Below, in pieces: positions 9,383-18,310 of a DNA stretch of 23,480 nt (positions are counted from its first letter, which is position 1; the number at the start of each line of letters is the position of its first letter). The translations under genes were made by a program, and so were the position numbers. Under the pieces are notes generated by a model that worked only from the letters and a program-made list of their open reading frames with translations, did no database searches and was not told where the DNA came from. The DNA is from Stephanodiscus triporus (lineage: Eukaryota > Bacillariophyta > Thalassiosirophyceae > Thalassiosirales > Thalassiosiraceae): contig JALLAZ010000098.1 of assembly GCA_036939755.1 (NCBI GenBank), forward strand, positions 1 to 23,480, written 5' to 3'.

Positions 9383-9625
9383 ACAGGTATGGCGGTGTCG
9401 TTGTTCCCCCATGACCTGTCATCCCCCCCCAGCAGTGCGATGCCCGCGAAATAGAGGAGCTGATCCAGCCTCCTGTGCTAGCACGGGATGTTTGGGATGC
9501 TACTCAATTGCCTTGGTGGTACTGTTCTTTTGTTGCTGTCTTGTTTTATTGGGCTAAATAACTTTGATGATTTTGAATTCACTGACTGTTCTTGTTTTGC
9601 GCAACTTTGAACTATCAGATACATC
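9383..9625. promoter_or_regulatory. Upstream region of family copy 2
   Basis: This gap lies between the hairpin and the ATG of the plus-strand secreted-protein gene and presumably holds its promoter. No defined element or additional gene is visible. Confidence 0.35.
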
Positions 9626-10168
9626 ATGAAGCTCTTCACTCCCTTCACCTCCGTCACGGCCCTCACAGCTTCCTGTTCCTGTGTTTTTGTTGAGAATGTC
9701 TCAGCTCGACCTCTTCGTGGCCGCCAAGTTGTTGCGCGTGTCCTCGTTACTGGATCTGATGCCGGTGGTTGCGTTTATTTTCATCAACCACCTGATTGTG
9801 ATGAAAACTTTTCCCTACATGCAGACCAGTTTGCAGATGGTAAAGTGAAAGGCGTCCTACAAGATTCTTTTGGTGATGGCACCGGAAATCATGCAAAAAT
9901 TGATTATCTCAATATTAGTATTGCCGCAAATGGAGACAAGATTGCAGTTGTTTCCGGAATCTCAACTGAAGACGGTTCGTTCTCTGGGATACCATTCTCT
10001 GCAGGCTCTCATTTATGTACTGCTGCAAAGATTGTTTCCAACGGAACAGGTTATTATACTGTTGTTTCCCCAGTAACTTTACTCCAGCCATCCTGTGCGG
10101 ATTATAACGCCGGTAACATCCCTTGGTTCGAGCACGTCACTGGAGTAGTTAAGATTGAAACGAACTAG
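9626..10168 (+). CDS. Small secreted protein, diverged paralogue (family copy 2)
   Basis: This single-exon gene encodes 180 aa, the same length as the copy at 8224-8766. The two share a common order of motifs: MK-FT start, R-RGRQVVARVLV-G, CDENF, ADQFADGKVKG, AKIDYLNI, KIAVVSGI, a late Cys, and a final GVVKIE strand. Most other positions differ. The N-terminal ~27 residues (hydrophobic, with Cys) look like a signal peptide. The IDYLNI and IAVVSG strands match the beta-rich pattern of copy 1, which supports one fold for both. Sequons at NIS and NGT suggest glycosylation. It lies in the spacer between the inverted arms and is not itself part of the inverted repeat. Function unknown. Confidence 0.75.
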   Translation: MKLFTPFTSVTALTASCSCVFVENVSARPLRGRQVVARVLVTGSDAGGCVYFHQPPDCDENFSLHADQFADGKVKGVLQDSFGDGTGNHAKIDYLNISIAANGDKIAVVSGISTEDGSFSGIPFSAGSHLCTAAKIVSNGTGYYTVVSPVTLLQPSCADYNAGNIPWFEHVTGVVKIETN

Positions 10169-10500
10169 AAAGATTGGGGCTCTTTCTGCACATGGAATGC
10201 TTTGTCTGAACTTCAAGTCGCCATAAGCATTGGTCGTAATAAACCCTAATATGGATAAGTTCCTCGCATTATTTTTATTAGCCTGAATCATCCACAATCC
10301 AATTCTCCTACCAAAATATCAGGTACTCTAAGCCGCTGCGTCTCCCCCTGTTGTTACTGTTTTGCTCTTTTGTCTTTTGTTCATTTGAATGTTGAATCAT
10401 AGCTCTGACGATATTGAATACTGATCGCTGATCACTCCTGACCCCCGTCTTTATGTTCTCGTTTTTGCAACGCTAATCTACACCACACCAGCTAGTTTCA
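10169..10500. other. Intergenic region, start of the right duplication arm
   Basis: The first ~85 bp are the 3' flank of family copy 2. From 10256 the sequence is the inverted copy of the promoter flank at 8767-9006. No gene is seen. Confidence 0.5.
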
Positions 10501-11109
10501 CTGTCTTACTAGCTTCTCCCGCGGCTTCCTTTGCCGCCGTCGAGGCTCGAGTTCATGGCTTGCAAGTTGCTGCAAGTGTCCGTGTAGGTGGACCTGATCC
10601 TTATTGTGAATCTGTGGTTGTGATGCAGACTATGCCCTTGTTGTCCACAAATTTCAAGATGGGACAGTGAAGGGCAATCTTCATGTAAATCTTTGAATCC
10701 CGACAACCCTGAGGAAAATGGATCCCTTGGAGTGCGTGCAGCTATTGACTGCCTCAACATTACTACGAAAAAGACGATCATAATCGCAATTGCTACAGGA
10801 AACATTATTGGGGGGGAGGAGTATGTAGGCAAATATGGTCTATTTACTGCGGTTAAGAAATATCCTAACGGTACAGGCTATAACATGGGCTGTGGCCGCC
10901 TAACCATAGATCATATTACGAAGGCAGTGGCGAACTGCACCGACGCTGGGTAAAGTCATCATTGAAGTCCTCTAGAACGATTGGGGAGCGAGTTTGCTGC
11001 ACAAGGAATGGGACACATGTTTTTGTATGCAGTGAGAATGAACGTTATCATGTTGTTGGGAGTTGAGGTAATTCGATTAATTTTAACTGAATCTGTTAGG
11101 GTATTAGAG
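10256..11109. repeat. Right arm of the inverted duplication
   Basis: This is the inverted copy of 8104-9006. It is slightly shorter because of several small deletions inside the former coding region. It carries the promoter-like flank, the broken secreted-protein copy and about 130 bp of downstream flank. Confidence 0.88.
10501..10943 (+). pseudogene. Broken copy of the small secreted protein gene (family copy 3)
   Basis: This is a near-copy of the gene at 8224-8766 in inverted position. Compared with that gene it has lost about 22 bp around the start, including the ATG. It has also lost 13 bp in the segment encoding SSKVG, which shifts the frame, and a single base shortly after. A block of about 60 bp near the 3' end is missing or rearranged, and the frame stops early at 10951-10953. 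An internal open frame at 10693-10953 still reads NPDNPEENGSLG and AIDCLNI, but it lacks the signal peptide and the C-terminal strand. Blocks between the lesions remain almost identical to copy 1, so the loss is recent. Confidence 0.85.
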
Positions 11110-11756
11110 CATAGTCCAACATTGTTGTTTAATGAAAATATATTGTAACGCTGCTCATACGAAATAATAATCACGCTCATGCCAGTTGGTTCGTTTTATA
11201 TTTCATACGTCCACAATAACCTGGGAATGCAGTGCTATGATTATTTAGATGACATCACATGGATCTCTTTTTCCTGACTTGAATCATCTTTGGTAGGGGG
11301 GCACCATTGACACGATCGGCCATTGGCGATGCCCGTCAATCGCCATCCATCCGCATCTAACCCATCGAGTTGGTGCGATTGCTCGTCCCATCGAGTTTTT
11401 CCAGTACCGGTCCCCATTTCTCCCCGTCGTCTAGCACGATGATGGGGGGGATGGAACAAAGTCAGCCGTCTCACATTCGTACATTGGGGGGATTATCGAT
11501 GAATTCGGTGATCCTTCTCCTCGATCATGTAGGGACCAAGTCCCTTAAGGATTCATACCTCCATCGGTAGAAGTACCTCTATGATCGAGTGAGGTGTGTA
11601 GGTTGCCACAAGTGCTTTGAACCGTGACGATACAGATAGAGCAATTATTTGATAACTTTTTGTCAATCATATCTTACTGATTTGCATCAATTGTCAAACA
11701 AAGGGTTGTTTGATATTTTTCCATTGTGGCAACAAGACAAGTATCAATACAAAATT
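11110..11756. other. Intergenic region downstream of the plastid repeat-protein gene
   Basis: The gap lies between the right duplication arm and the 3' end of the minus-strand five-exon gene. Short open frames at 11241-11570 on both strands show no recognisable motif or splice signals. I see no supported feature. Confidence 0.5.
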
Positions 11757-14700
11757 CTAACCGAGGAAATACCTTGATCCGCTCCCTGTCTTGACTGTCG
11801 ATCCGGATTCGATCCTCCCCTGCGCTATTGGACTAGTTGTCACCTGCTCCCCGTCGCGGAAGTTGGACGAGCCGCTGATGCGCCCCGAGATGCTCCCGTC
11901 GCGGTTCAACTTCCAACCCGATATCGTTGGTACCCCTTTCGGCGCAATCGGCTTTGCCGGTTTTTGTTGTCCTCGAGGCGAAGCGGGGACGGAAGCCGGT
12001 TTGGGTTCGCTGCCGCCCAGCCCAAACAGAGATATGGTCGGACTCCTAGTCAATGGTGCAACCGTCTGCGCGGCCCGCTTCGCTTCGGCTTCTCTCTCTC
12101 GTTTTGCCTTCTCCGCACCTTCCTTCTGCCGCGCTAGGGCTTCTGCTTTGGCGGCCGCCGAAGCGGCTGCTTTTGCCGCTTGGGCCTCTCTTTCTACTTT
12201 TAATTTGGAAGCTTTGTCTTCCGCGAGTTTTTTCGCAATCGCTCCCTTTTTGGCCTCAGCGGCTGCGGTCTTTTCACGAGAAGCAGCAGCAGCAGCTGCT
12301 GCTGACTCCACTCGCGCATTTGCTGCTGCCTTAGCTTCATCCCCAGTCCTGGGAGTTGCATCGCCTCCTACCAAGTAATATTTTGATCCGGATAGGGTAG
12401 TGACAACAGTTCCTCCTACGGCAGTTCCCTTAATGGGAGACGTTGTAACTGGATCCCCATCACTGAATGCCTTAGACCCAGTGATTACCCCTGTAATCGA
12501 GCCATCGCGGGCCTGTTTCCATTTCGAAATAACAGGGACACCTCGGGGAGGAGCAGTGGACGTTGACTTGGTTGAGACTGTCGAAGAAGTGTCGCTGCTC
12601 GACTCAGATTTTCCTCCTCCGAAACCAAACAGACTGATGGTGACTCCACTGATAATCAGATGAGAATGGAGACAAGTTAAAGATGGGAATTACAGGAATG
12701 AATGCTATAGGTGCTCCACACGTGCTCACCGGGATGCCTTGCTGACAGCTTGTTCGGCTTGTTTCTTTTTGCGCTCTTTTTCCGCCTTCTCATCCAATTC
12801 ACGTTGTTTCTGATCCTGCTCCACTTTCATTTGTTCCGCCGCGGCAGCAGCAGCAAGCTTTTGGGCCGCGATTGCTTGTTTTCGCTCCTCCTCGGCTTGT
12901 TTACGAGCCTTCTCGAAATCGACCCTCTTCTTCTCGTCCAGTTCACGTTTTTTCTGTTCCTGCTCCGCTTTCTTTAGATCCGCCGCAGCGGCAGCCAGTT
13001 TCTGGGCCTCAATCGCTTGTTTGCGCTCCTCCTCGTCTCGCTTACGTGCTTGGACCTGAGCTTCGCGTTTTGCGGCGGCTATACTCGCGGCACTGAGCAA
13101 TCGGTTGACTCGGGGGACTCATGGCAATAGTTTACATCAAGAGCTTACCTTCCGCTGCAGCTCGACGCTTCTCCTCCGTGGCCTGATTCGCCTGAGCCTG
13201 AGCTTTCCGCTGAGCATCCTTTGCTGTTTCTGCCGCCTCCTTACGGGCCTCCGCAGCTGCATCTTTCTTTTTCTCGGGAGCAGGTTTGACTTCAGAGGCC
13301 GTCGGAACCACATTCTGTCCACCAAACAAGCTGAAGAACCCCCCCCCACCAGACGATGCCTCTTCGCCTAAGAAGTATCTCGAACTTGACTTTGTCTGCA
13401 CGACAGATCCACTGACAGCACTTCCAATGATAGGAGAAGTAGTCACAGGTGCACCGTCGTCGAAGCTGTTTGAGCCACTGATAAACCCAGATATGGTGTT
13501 GTCGCTGTTCAATGTCCATTTGTAAATTTTTGGGACACCGCGTGGGGCAGTTGGAACTGTCTTCTTCGCCGGTGGGGCAGCGACGGCGATTTTGGGAGCA
13601 GTAATCTCCTCCTTCGGTTCTCCCAGTCCAAACAATGAGAATGTAGGCCTAGGAACAGATACACCGGGTGCAGATAGTACCTCCTCTTTCGGCGCAACCT
13701 GTTTGGGCTTGAAGGCTTGCTGTTGTTTCTGACGATCGATCTCCAGCTGTCTCTGGTAGCGGTCAAACTCGACTTGCTTCCTCTTCTCCGCGTTGAGCCT
13801 TCTCTCTTCCTCTCGAGCTTCACGTTGTCTCTTAGCCTCCTCAGAAGCTTGTTTTTTCGCCTCCCTCTGAGCCTGAGCCAGAGCTTCACGCTTTGCCGCA
13901 ACTTTCGTCACGTTACAAAAGATCCACAATTCAGTTAAATTTGAAACCACTCAACGAAATTCACCACCAGACACACTTACCATCGGCTGCGATGCGACGT
14001 TTTTCTTCCACTTCGCGCAAAGATTTAACCTGAGATTCCCTCTTTGCAGCGGCGGCTTCCTCCGCAGCCTTCTTTGAGGCGGCAGTCGCATCCACAATTC
14101 TCTTCCTCTCGACGGCCATTTGATCCGCCCTTTTCTTCGCTGCGGCAGTCTCCTCCGCGATCCTCTTTCTCTTGGTCTCCATTTCACCTTCCTTCTTCTT
14201 CTTCTCGGCGGTGATATCGGCCGCCTTGTTCACTGACGACGACGACGACGGCGGAGCTGCAGGGAATACCAGCGGAGTGGGCGCCGATGTTGCGGCGGGC
14301 TTCGGCTCAATGACGCCGCCGCTGCCAAAGAAGCCGAAAATGCCCCCGGACTTGGACGTGTCCTCCTCGGCAAGAAAATACCTGGATCCGGACTTGGTCT
14401 TGACGACCGAATTGGGCGTGGCCTCGCCCACGATGGGCGACGTGGTCACCGGCTCGCCGTCAGCGAAGGATCCCGATCCGCTAATTAGGCCCGAGATGGA
14501 ATTGTCCTCCGGATCGATCTTCCACCTCGAGATCGTGGGCACGCCGCGCGGCGCGACCGCCGTCGTCATCTTAGTCGTGGCCTTCGAAGACGCGATCATC
14601 GCGGAGGCGTCGGGGTTCGATATCGTCTTGGGCGCGGCGCCGCCTCCCAATCCGAACAGGGAGAGGGTCGGTCGTCCCTTGACCGGCGGGACGGCCGGGG

Positions 14701-16818
14701 GAGTCTTGTTCTCCTTCGGAACGACGGCGGCCTTCGCCGTCGTCATCGTCTTTGCCTTGGGCGTCGCCGGGGCGGCGGCGCCCTTGAAGGCCGCGGTCGC
14801 GGCGTCGGCGGCGCGTCGGATCTCGGCGTCCCTCCTCTCGCGGGCCAGGCGTTCCTCCTGCTGCTGCTTGTCCAACTCCGTCACGGAGGGCTTGTCCTTC
14901 GCAATGAATTCCTTCAGGGCAGCCTCGGTGAAGACGTAATTATCCGTCTTCTTCTTCTCCTCCTTCTTTGACGGGAGTGTTGCGGTCTGGACGATCTGGG
15001 CCTTCTCCTCCGCCTTTGGAGGCGATGACGCCGCCGGCTTGGGAAGTTCGGGAATGCTCACCTTGGGTAATTGAGGAATATTCACCTTGGGAAGGGAGAG
15101 CTTCGGTACTTCCATGGGGGCGATTTGCGGTTTTGGCGGCGCGACTACGGCTGGCTTGACCGGGACGGTCTTTGTCGTCTTCGGCTCGTCAAGGATCTTG
15201 GGAAACGTAAACGAGGGCAGCTCGAGCTTTTGATCCGCGGGCGGGAGAAACGATTTTTGCTCGACGGGAGGAGGAGGGGGAGGAGGGGGCGAAGATTTCT
15301 CCGACGGCGGGGCGGGCCTCTTGACGACGACGTCGACGTCCGCCCTCGGGAGGAGACCGATCTCCTCCAGCTTCTTCCCGGGGATGCCAACGACCCCCTC
15401 GACGGCCTCCACGACCTCCTCGACGGCGTCCTCGATCGCATCCTCGACAGACTCAACGATGCGTCCTGGCGTGGCCTTGATCTCCTCGACGGCCTCGTCG
15501 ATCTTCTTCTCGACGGCGTCGACCGTCTCGTCGATCTTCTTCTCGACGGCGTCCGCGATTTTGCCGGGGATCGCCTGGGAGAACACGAAGCGAATCGGGG
15601 AAGGGGGGAGAGAAAAAAAAGGAAGACGAGATAGGATCGGATGAAAAAAAAAATTTTTTTGGCACCACGAAAAACACACGCTCATCGTCTCTCTCTCTCT
15701 CTCTCTCTCCCTCCCCTTCCCCCATCCACCGTGCGCGCGAGCCGAAAACGACTCACCTGGATCTCTTCCACCGTATCCTCCACCTTCTGCACGGCGGCGT
15801 CCTTGATCTTGCCGGGGGTCGCCCTGATTTCCTCCACGGCATCCTCCACCTTCTGCACGGCGGCATCCTTGATCCTGCCCGGAGTCGCCTTGATCTCGTC
15901 GACCTTCCTTCGAATCGCGCCGAGGATCCCGTCCTTGACCCTCAGCACCGGCCCGCCGAACAATAGCCTGATCGCCTTACCGACGAAATCGATCCGGCCG
16001 GCGCCGAGGTACGCGCCGGCTCCAAGGACGACACCGATCGCGACGGGCGGGACGTACGCCGGCAGGTCGGTATCGGAAAGCACGTCCGTGGCGACGTCGA
16101 CGTACAGCCCGAGTCCGGACCCGACGACGAGTCCGCCGAGGGCGGAGGCGAACGATTCCTCGACGGACGATCTGGGGGGAGGTTTCGACGGCGGGATTGG
16201 CACCTTCTTCGTCTTCTTCTTCTCGCCTCCGCCGAAGGAGGGGAGTGAGGGGAGGGATAATTTCGGCATGCTCGGCAGGTCGATGACGGACCTGGAAACC
16301 TCCTCGGGGAGGGAGATGTTCCTCTTCTTCTTCTCATCCTCCTTCTTTTCCACTTCTTTTTTTTTCGGCGGCGTCGGCGCGGGGGATGGAACGACGACGA
16401 CGACGGGAGGAGGAGGGACCGGCGGCTCTTTGGTAGCGAACTTGTCGCTGAAACCAGGTATGAAGAGGCCGGTCGTCGACGACTCTGTCTCGATTTCTCC
16501 TCCGTCGTCGCCGTCGTCGTCGCCTTCGACGGCGGCTGCGACGACTACGATGCGCCGACGCGCCGCTCGCCCGGCGGCGCGGGGGAACGATGACGACGAC
16601 GCATACGTCGACGTCGACTTCGTCGTCGTCGTCGTCGACGTGAGGAGGAAGCGCGGGGACGAGAACGCGCCGACGAACGACGACGATGACGACGACGACG
16701 ACGACGATAGGAGGAGCGCGGCCGCGGCTGCCGCGGCGGCGAGGGCCGTACTAGATGATCGCGGCGGCCGACCGTCGCGATCGCGCTCGGATCTCCGCGG
16801 CATGATGTTCTCGTGCAT
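11757..16818 (-). CDS. Large plastid-type protein with four copies of a ~62-aa repeat domain
   Basis: I do not recognise a named protein. The five exons are 16818-15757, 15574-13981, 13901-13149, 13078-12730 and 12648-11757. Introns of 182, 79, 70 and 81 bp separate them, and 4,650 bp encode about 1,549 aa. The reading frame extends upstream to a GTG at 16851, but the first ATG is 16818; a second at 16803 is also plausible. The start has a signal peptide (basic stretch, Ala/Leu core) ending SFVGAF|SSP, which fits the diatom plastid presequence pattern. Then come Pro/Lys-rich linkers and two Gly/Ala-rich hydrophobic spans (about 16010-16150) that may be membrane segments. PG(K/R)I amphipathic repeats follow, then four copies of a domain with signature GVP-I--W, DGSI-G-I-GS, DG--VTTSPI, SGS-YFL. 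Ala/Lys/Glu coiled coils separate them. A scaffold or membrane-associated plastid role is inference. Confidence 0.8.
11760..14552 (-). repeat. Four protein-domain repeats (GVP-I--W / VTTSPI / SGS-YFL)
   Basis: The approximate copies are 14552-14372 (exon 2), 13549-13370 (exon 3), 12553-12372 and 11949-11760 (both exon 5). Each is about 60-63 residues and is preceded, 20-60 residues earlier, by a T-SLFG(L/F)GG motif. Constant positions are P-(R/K)-GVP-I--W, then D-(S/T)I-G-I-GS---F-DG--VTTSPI, then V-T-S-S-(R/K)-Y-(F/Y)L. The last copy ends the protein. The copies differ at many silent and replacement sites, so the duplication is old and the constant residues are under selection. Confidence 0.9.
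12730..13078 (-). repeat. Internal tandem duplication inside exon 4
   Basis: This exon encodes only charged helix and holds two consecutive ~46-residue units. Each has EERKQAI-AQKLAAAAA, then EQ-QK-RELDEK, then a Lys/Glu run. It is predicted coiled coil and lacks the globular repeat domain. Confidence 0.75.
15340..15900 (-). repeat. PG(K/R)I amphipathic helix repeats
   Basis: Five units spaced by acidic/basic helices occur across the exon 1/exon 2 junction: ATPGRIKDA, ATPGKIKDA, AIPGKIADA, ATPGRIVES and GIPGKKLEE. Between them are VEDAVEEI/VEKKIDE-type heptads. The pattern suggests amphipathic helices broken by Pro-Gly turns, lying on a membrane or forming a bundle. The intron splits one unit exactly at VEEIQ|AIPG. 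Confidence 0.8.
15685..15715. repeat. CT microsatellite inside intron 1
   Basis: A run of about ten CT units lies inside the 182-bp first intron (15756-15575) of the large plastid-type gene. On the transcribed strand it is GA-rich and so does not form the acceptor pyrimidine tract. Confidence 0.7.
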
Positions 16819-17142
16819 GCGCGAGGGAGGAGGGCGAGTGGGGTGATTCACACGAAAATGATATAGTGTAAAAAAATATGGCGGGGGGAGGGGATCCTAT
16901 GTGGATATGCTCCGTTGGAAGTTCAACGTCAAAAAACAAAACCGATATAAAAAAAGGAATATTCCCGCTCAAAAGCAATGTTCTGTAAATGGGAGTCTAT
17001 TGTGCTGTCTATAGGGTAATGTACCGCACTCTACCATACCGTACTATCGTATGGTACTCTACGATCTACGATAGATAGACTTACTCTATCTTTTTTCAAT
17101 TTTGTGATTGTTGTTTAGATTCATTCCCCCCAAAGAATAATA
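16819..17142. promoter_or_regulatory. Bidirectional promoter (plastid repeat protein / LSM3)
   Basis: The two genes diverge from this gap of about 320 bp. It contains a cluster of related short motifs at about 17020-17075 (variants of TACCATAC / ATCGTATGGTACTC / ACGATCTACGATAG), which may be binding sites but could be simple repeat. No TATA box is claimed. Confidence 0.4.
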
Positions 17143-17412
17143 ATGGAAGAACCGCTCGACCTCATCAAACTCTCCATCGACGAGCGCGTGTACGTCAAGT
17201 GCCGCAACGATCGCGAACTGCGGGGAAGGCTGCACGCGTACGATCAGCACCTGAACATGGTATTGGGCGAGGTGGAGGAGACGATCACGAGTTCCGAGGA
17301 GGACGAGGAGACGGGAGAGGAGATAATTAGCAAGAGGACGAGGAACGTGGGCATGCTCTTCGTCAGGGGGGATATCGTGGTTTTGGTCTCGCCCCCGCTG
17401 AGGACGTCGTGA
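17143..17412 (+). CDS. LSM3: U6 snRNA-associated Sm-like protein LSm3
   Basis: This intronless gene encodes 89 aa, slightly shorter than the ~100 aa of animal LSm3 because the N-terminal tail is short. It is a subunit of the LSm2-8 ring that binds the U6 snRNA 3' end in the nucleus, and of the LSm1-7 ring in mRNA decay. The Sm1 motif is at residues 6-45 ([20 protein letters not shown], then [15 protein letters not shown]) and the Sm2 motif at about 68-85 ([18 protein letters not shown]). The RNA-contacting residues of the DQHLN and RGD motifs are present. The acidic loop [11 protein letters not shown] between the motifs is typical of LSm3. It shares a short divergent promoter with the large plastid-type gene. 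Confidence 0.97.
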   Translation: MEEPLDLIKLSIDERVYVKCRNDRELRGRLHAYDQHLNMVLGEVEETITSSEEDEETGEEIISKRTRNVGMLFVRGDIVVLVSPPLRTS

Positions 17413-17440
17413 TCGATCGATCGATCGATCGATCGATCGA
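17411..17440. repeat. GATC tetranucleotide microsatellite overlapping the LSM3 stop
   Basis: About 7.5 units of GATC begin inside the LSM3 stop codon (TGA at 17410-17412) and are followed by ATGATGA repeats to about 17460. Confidence 0.95.
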
Positions 17441-17475
17441 TGATGAATGATGAATGATGAGTGGCGGGGGACGAT

Positions 17476-17513
17476 CCCCCCCCCCCCCCCACCAACGGGC
17501 GGGGGGGGGGGGG
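17476..17513. repeat. C15 / G13 homopolymer inverted pair
   Basis: Fifteen consecutive C (17476-17490), ten intervening bases, then thirteen consecutive G (17501-17513) lie just downstream of LSM3. They can pair as a GC hairpin or form quadruplex structures. Homopolymers of this size are also sequencing-error hotspots. Confidence 0.9.
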
Positions 17514-18310
17514 ATGTATCGTGATTGTCGTCGCTCTCTCGCGAGAATGGAAACTTGGAGGGCGCCCAACGACCGTGTTAATTGATAGGTCGGAGGAGGA
17601 GGGGGTAACGTAATTCATATCGGCGTTTGGATATGTTTCATATTGACCGTGAGATATCGTCTTGGTATGGTCTATGAGGAATTAATATAAAAGAATATTT
17701 TAACCATCTTCATCTAAGTACATACTTATTTACTCGCCATGCCTCCGGGGTGTGTGCAATTCCTCTCCTTTCTTATCATCAATGCGTGTTATTTTTGAAT
17801 CGTGGATTAATCAAGCAAACTTCACTTTCGTCCGGTTGGATATTGCCAGACGGAGGTGGATTGGCGACGAAATTGAATTCACTTCATGACAACACCAAAA
17901 AATTATTACGATCGCAACCTTTGGTGAAAACAATAACCCGGGGGAGGGGCCAAAGCAATTAAGACATCTCCATTAATGTTCAGGATTGCACAGCTGCGGA
18001 ACATAATTGAATATATTAATCTGTTAATGTTCGTGCATTGGTATACGGGGCTACCAAGTCTTGGCGGTTTGTGTATCTGTCAACTGCTCTTCTTCGCACG
18101 CCAATCAAAGGAGGGTGGGTAAAATTATTCGCGATGCTGCATAATTCAAAAACGAGAACTCAGGCCTGGCCTTTATTTCAATCTATTATTTGCAACAACG
18201 CGATCGTGGGCACAAAGAGGTTTAAAGCGGATGCCAAAAGGTTGTTGGGTGGGAGGATGGAATTCATTGGTCATTTTTTTTAAACGCGAGGCACCTGGAT
18301 CATAGGGGGC
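17514..18310. other. Intergenic region, convergent 3' ends
   Basis: The LSM3 and light-harvesting 3' ends meet here. Open frames at 17750-17962 and 18038-18283 (plus) show no domain, no splice context and no relation to each other; they could be a remnant of a mobile element, but nothing supports it. No RNA gene seen. Confidence 0.45.

Noticed and set aside
8104..11109. CRISPR array or phage-type defence locus
   Set aside because: The repeats here are one inverted pair and one hairpin, not a regular spaced array. The surrounding genes are spliced, eukaryotic and plastid-targeted.
14172..14939. Plus-strand 255-aa open frame
   Set aside because: Antisense shadow of exon 2, which contains a clear repeat domain on the minus strand.
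15641..16846. Plus-strand 401-aa open frame
   Set aside because: It lies opposite exon 1 of the large plastid-type gene. Its sequence is the low-complexity shadow of GC-rich codons, with no domain, and it crosses the intron of the real gene.
16819..16851. Extension of the large plastid-type protein to 16851
   Set aside because: The codon at 16851 is GTG, not ATG. The first ATG is at 16818, and a start there or at 16803 gives a better signal-peptide n-region.
17750..18283. Two small open frames between LSM3 and the light-harvesting gene
   Set aside because: No recognisable motif, no splice signals linking them, and lengths expected by chance in this composition.
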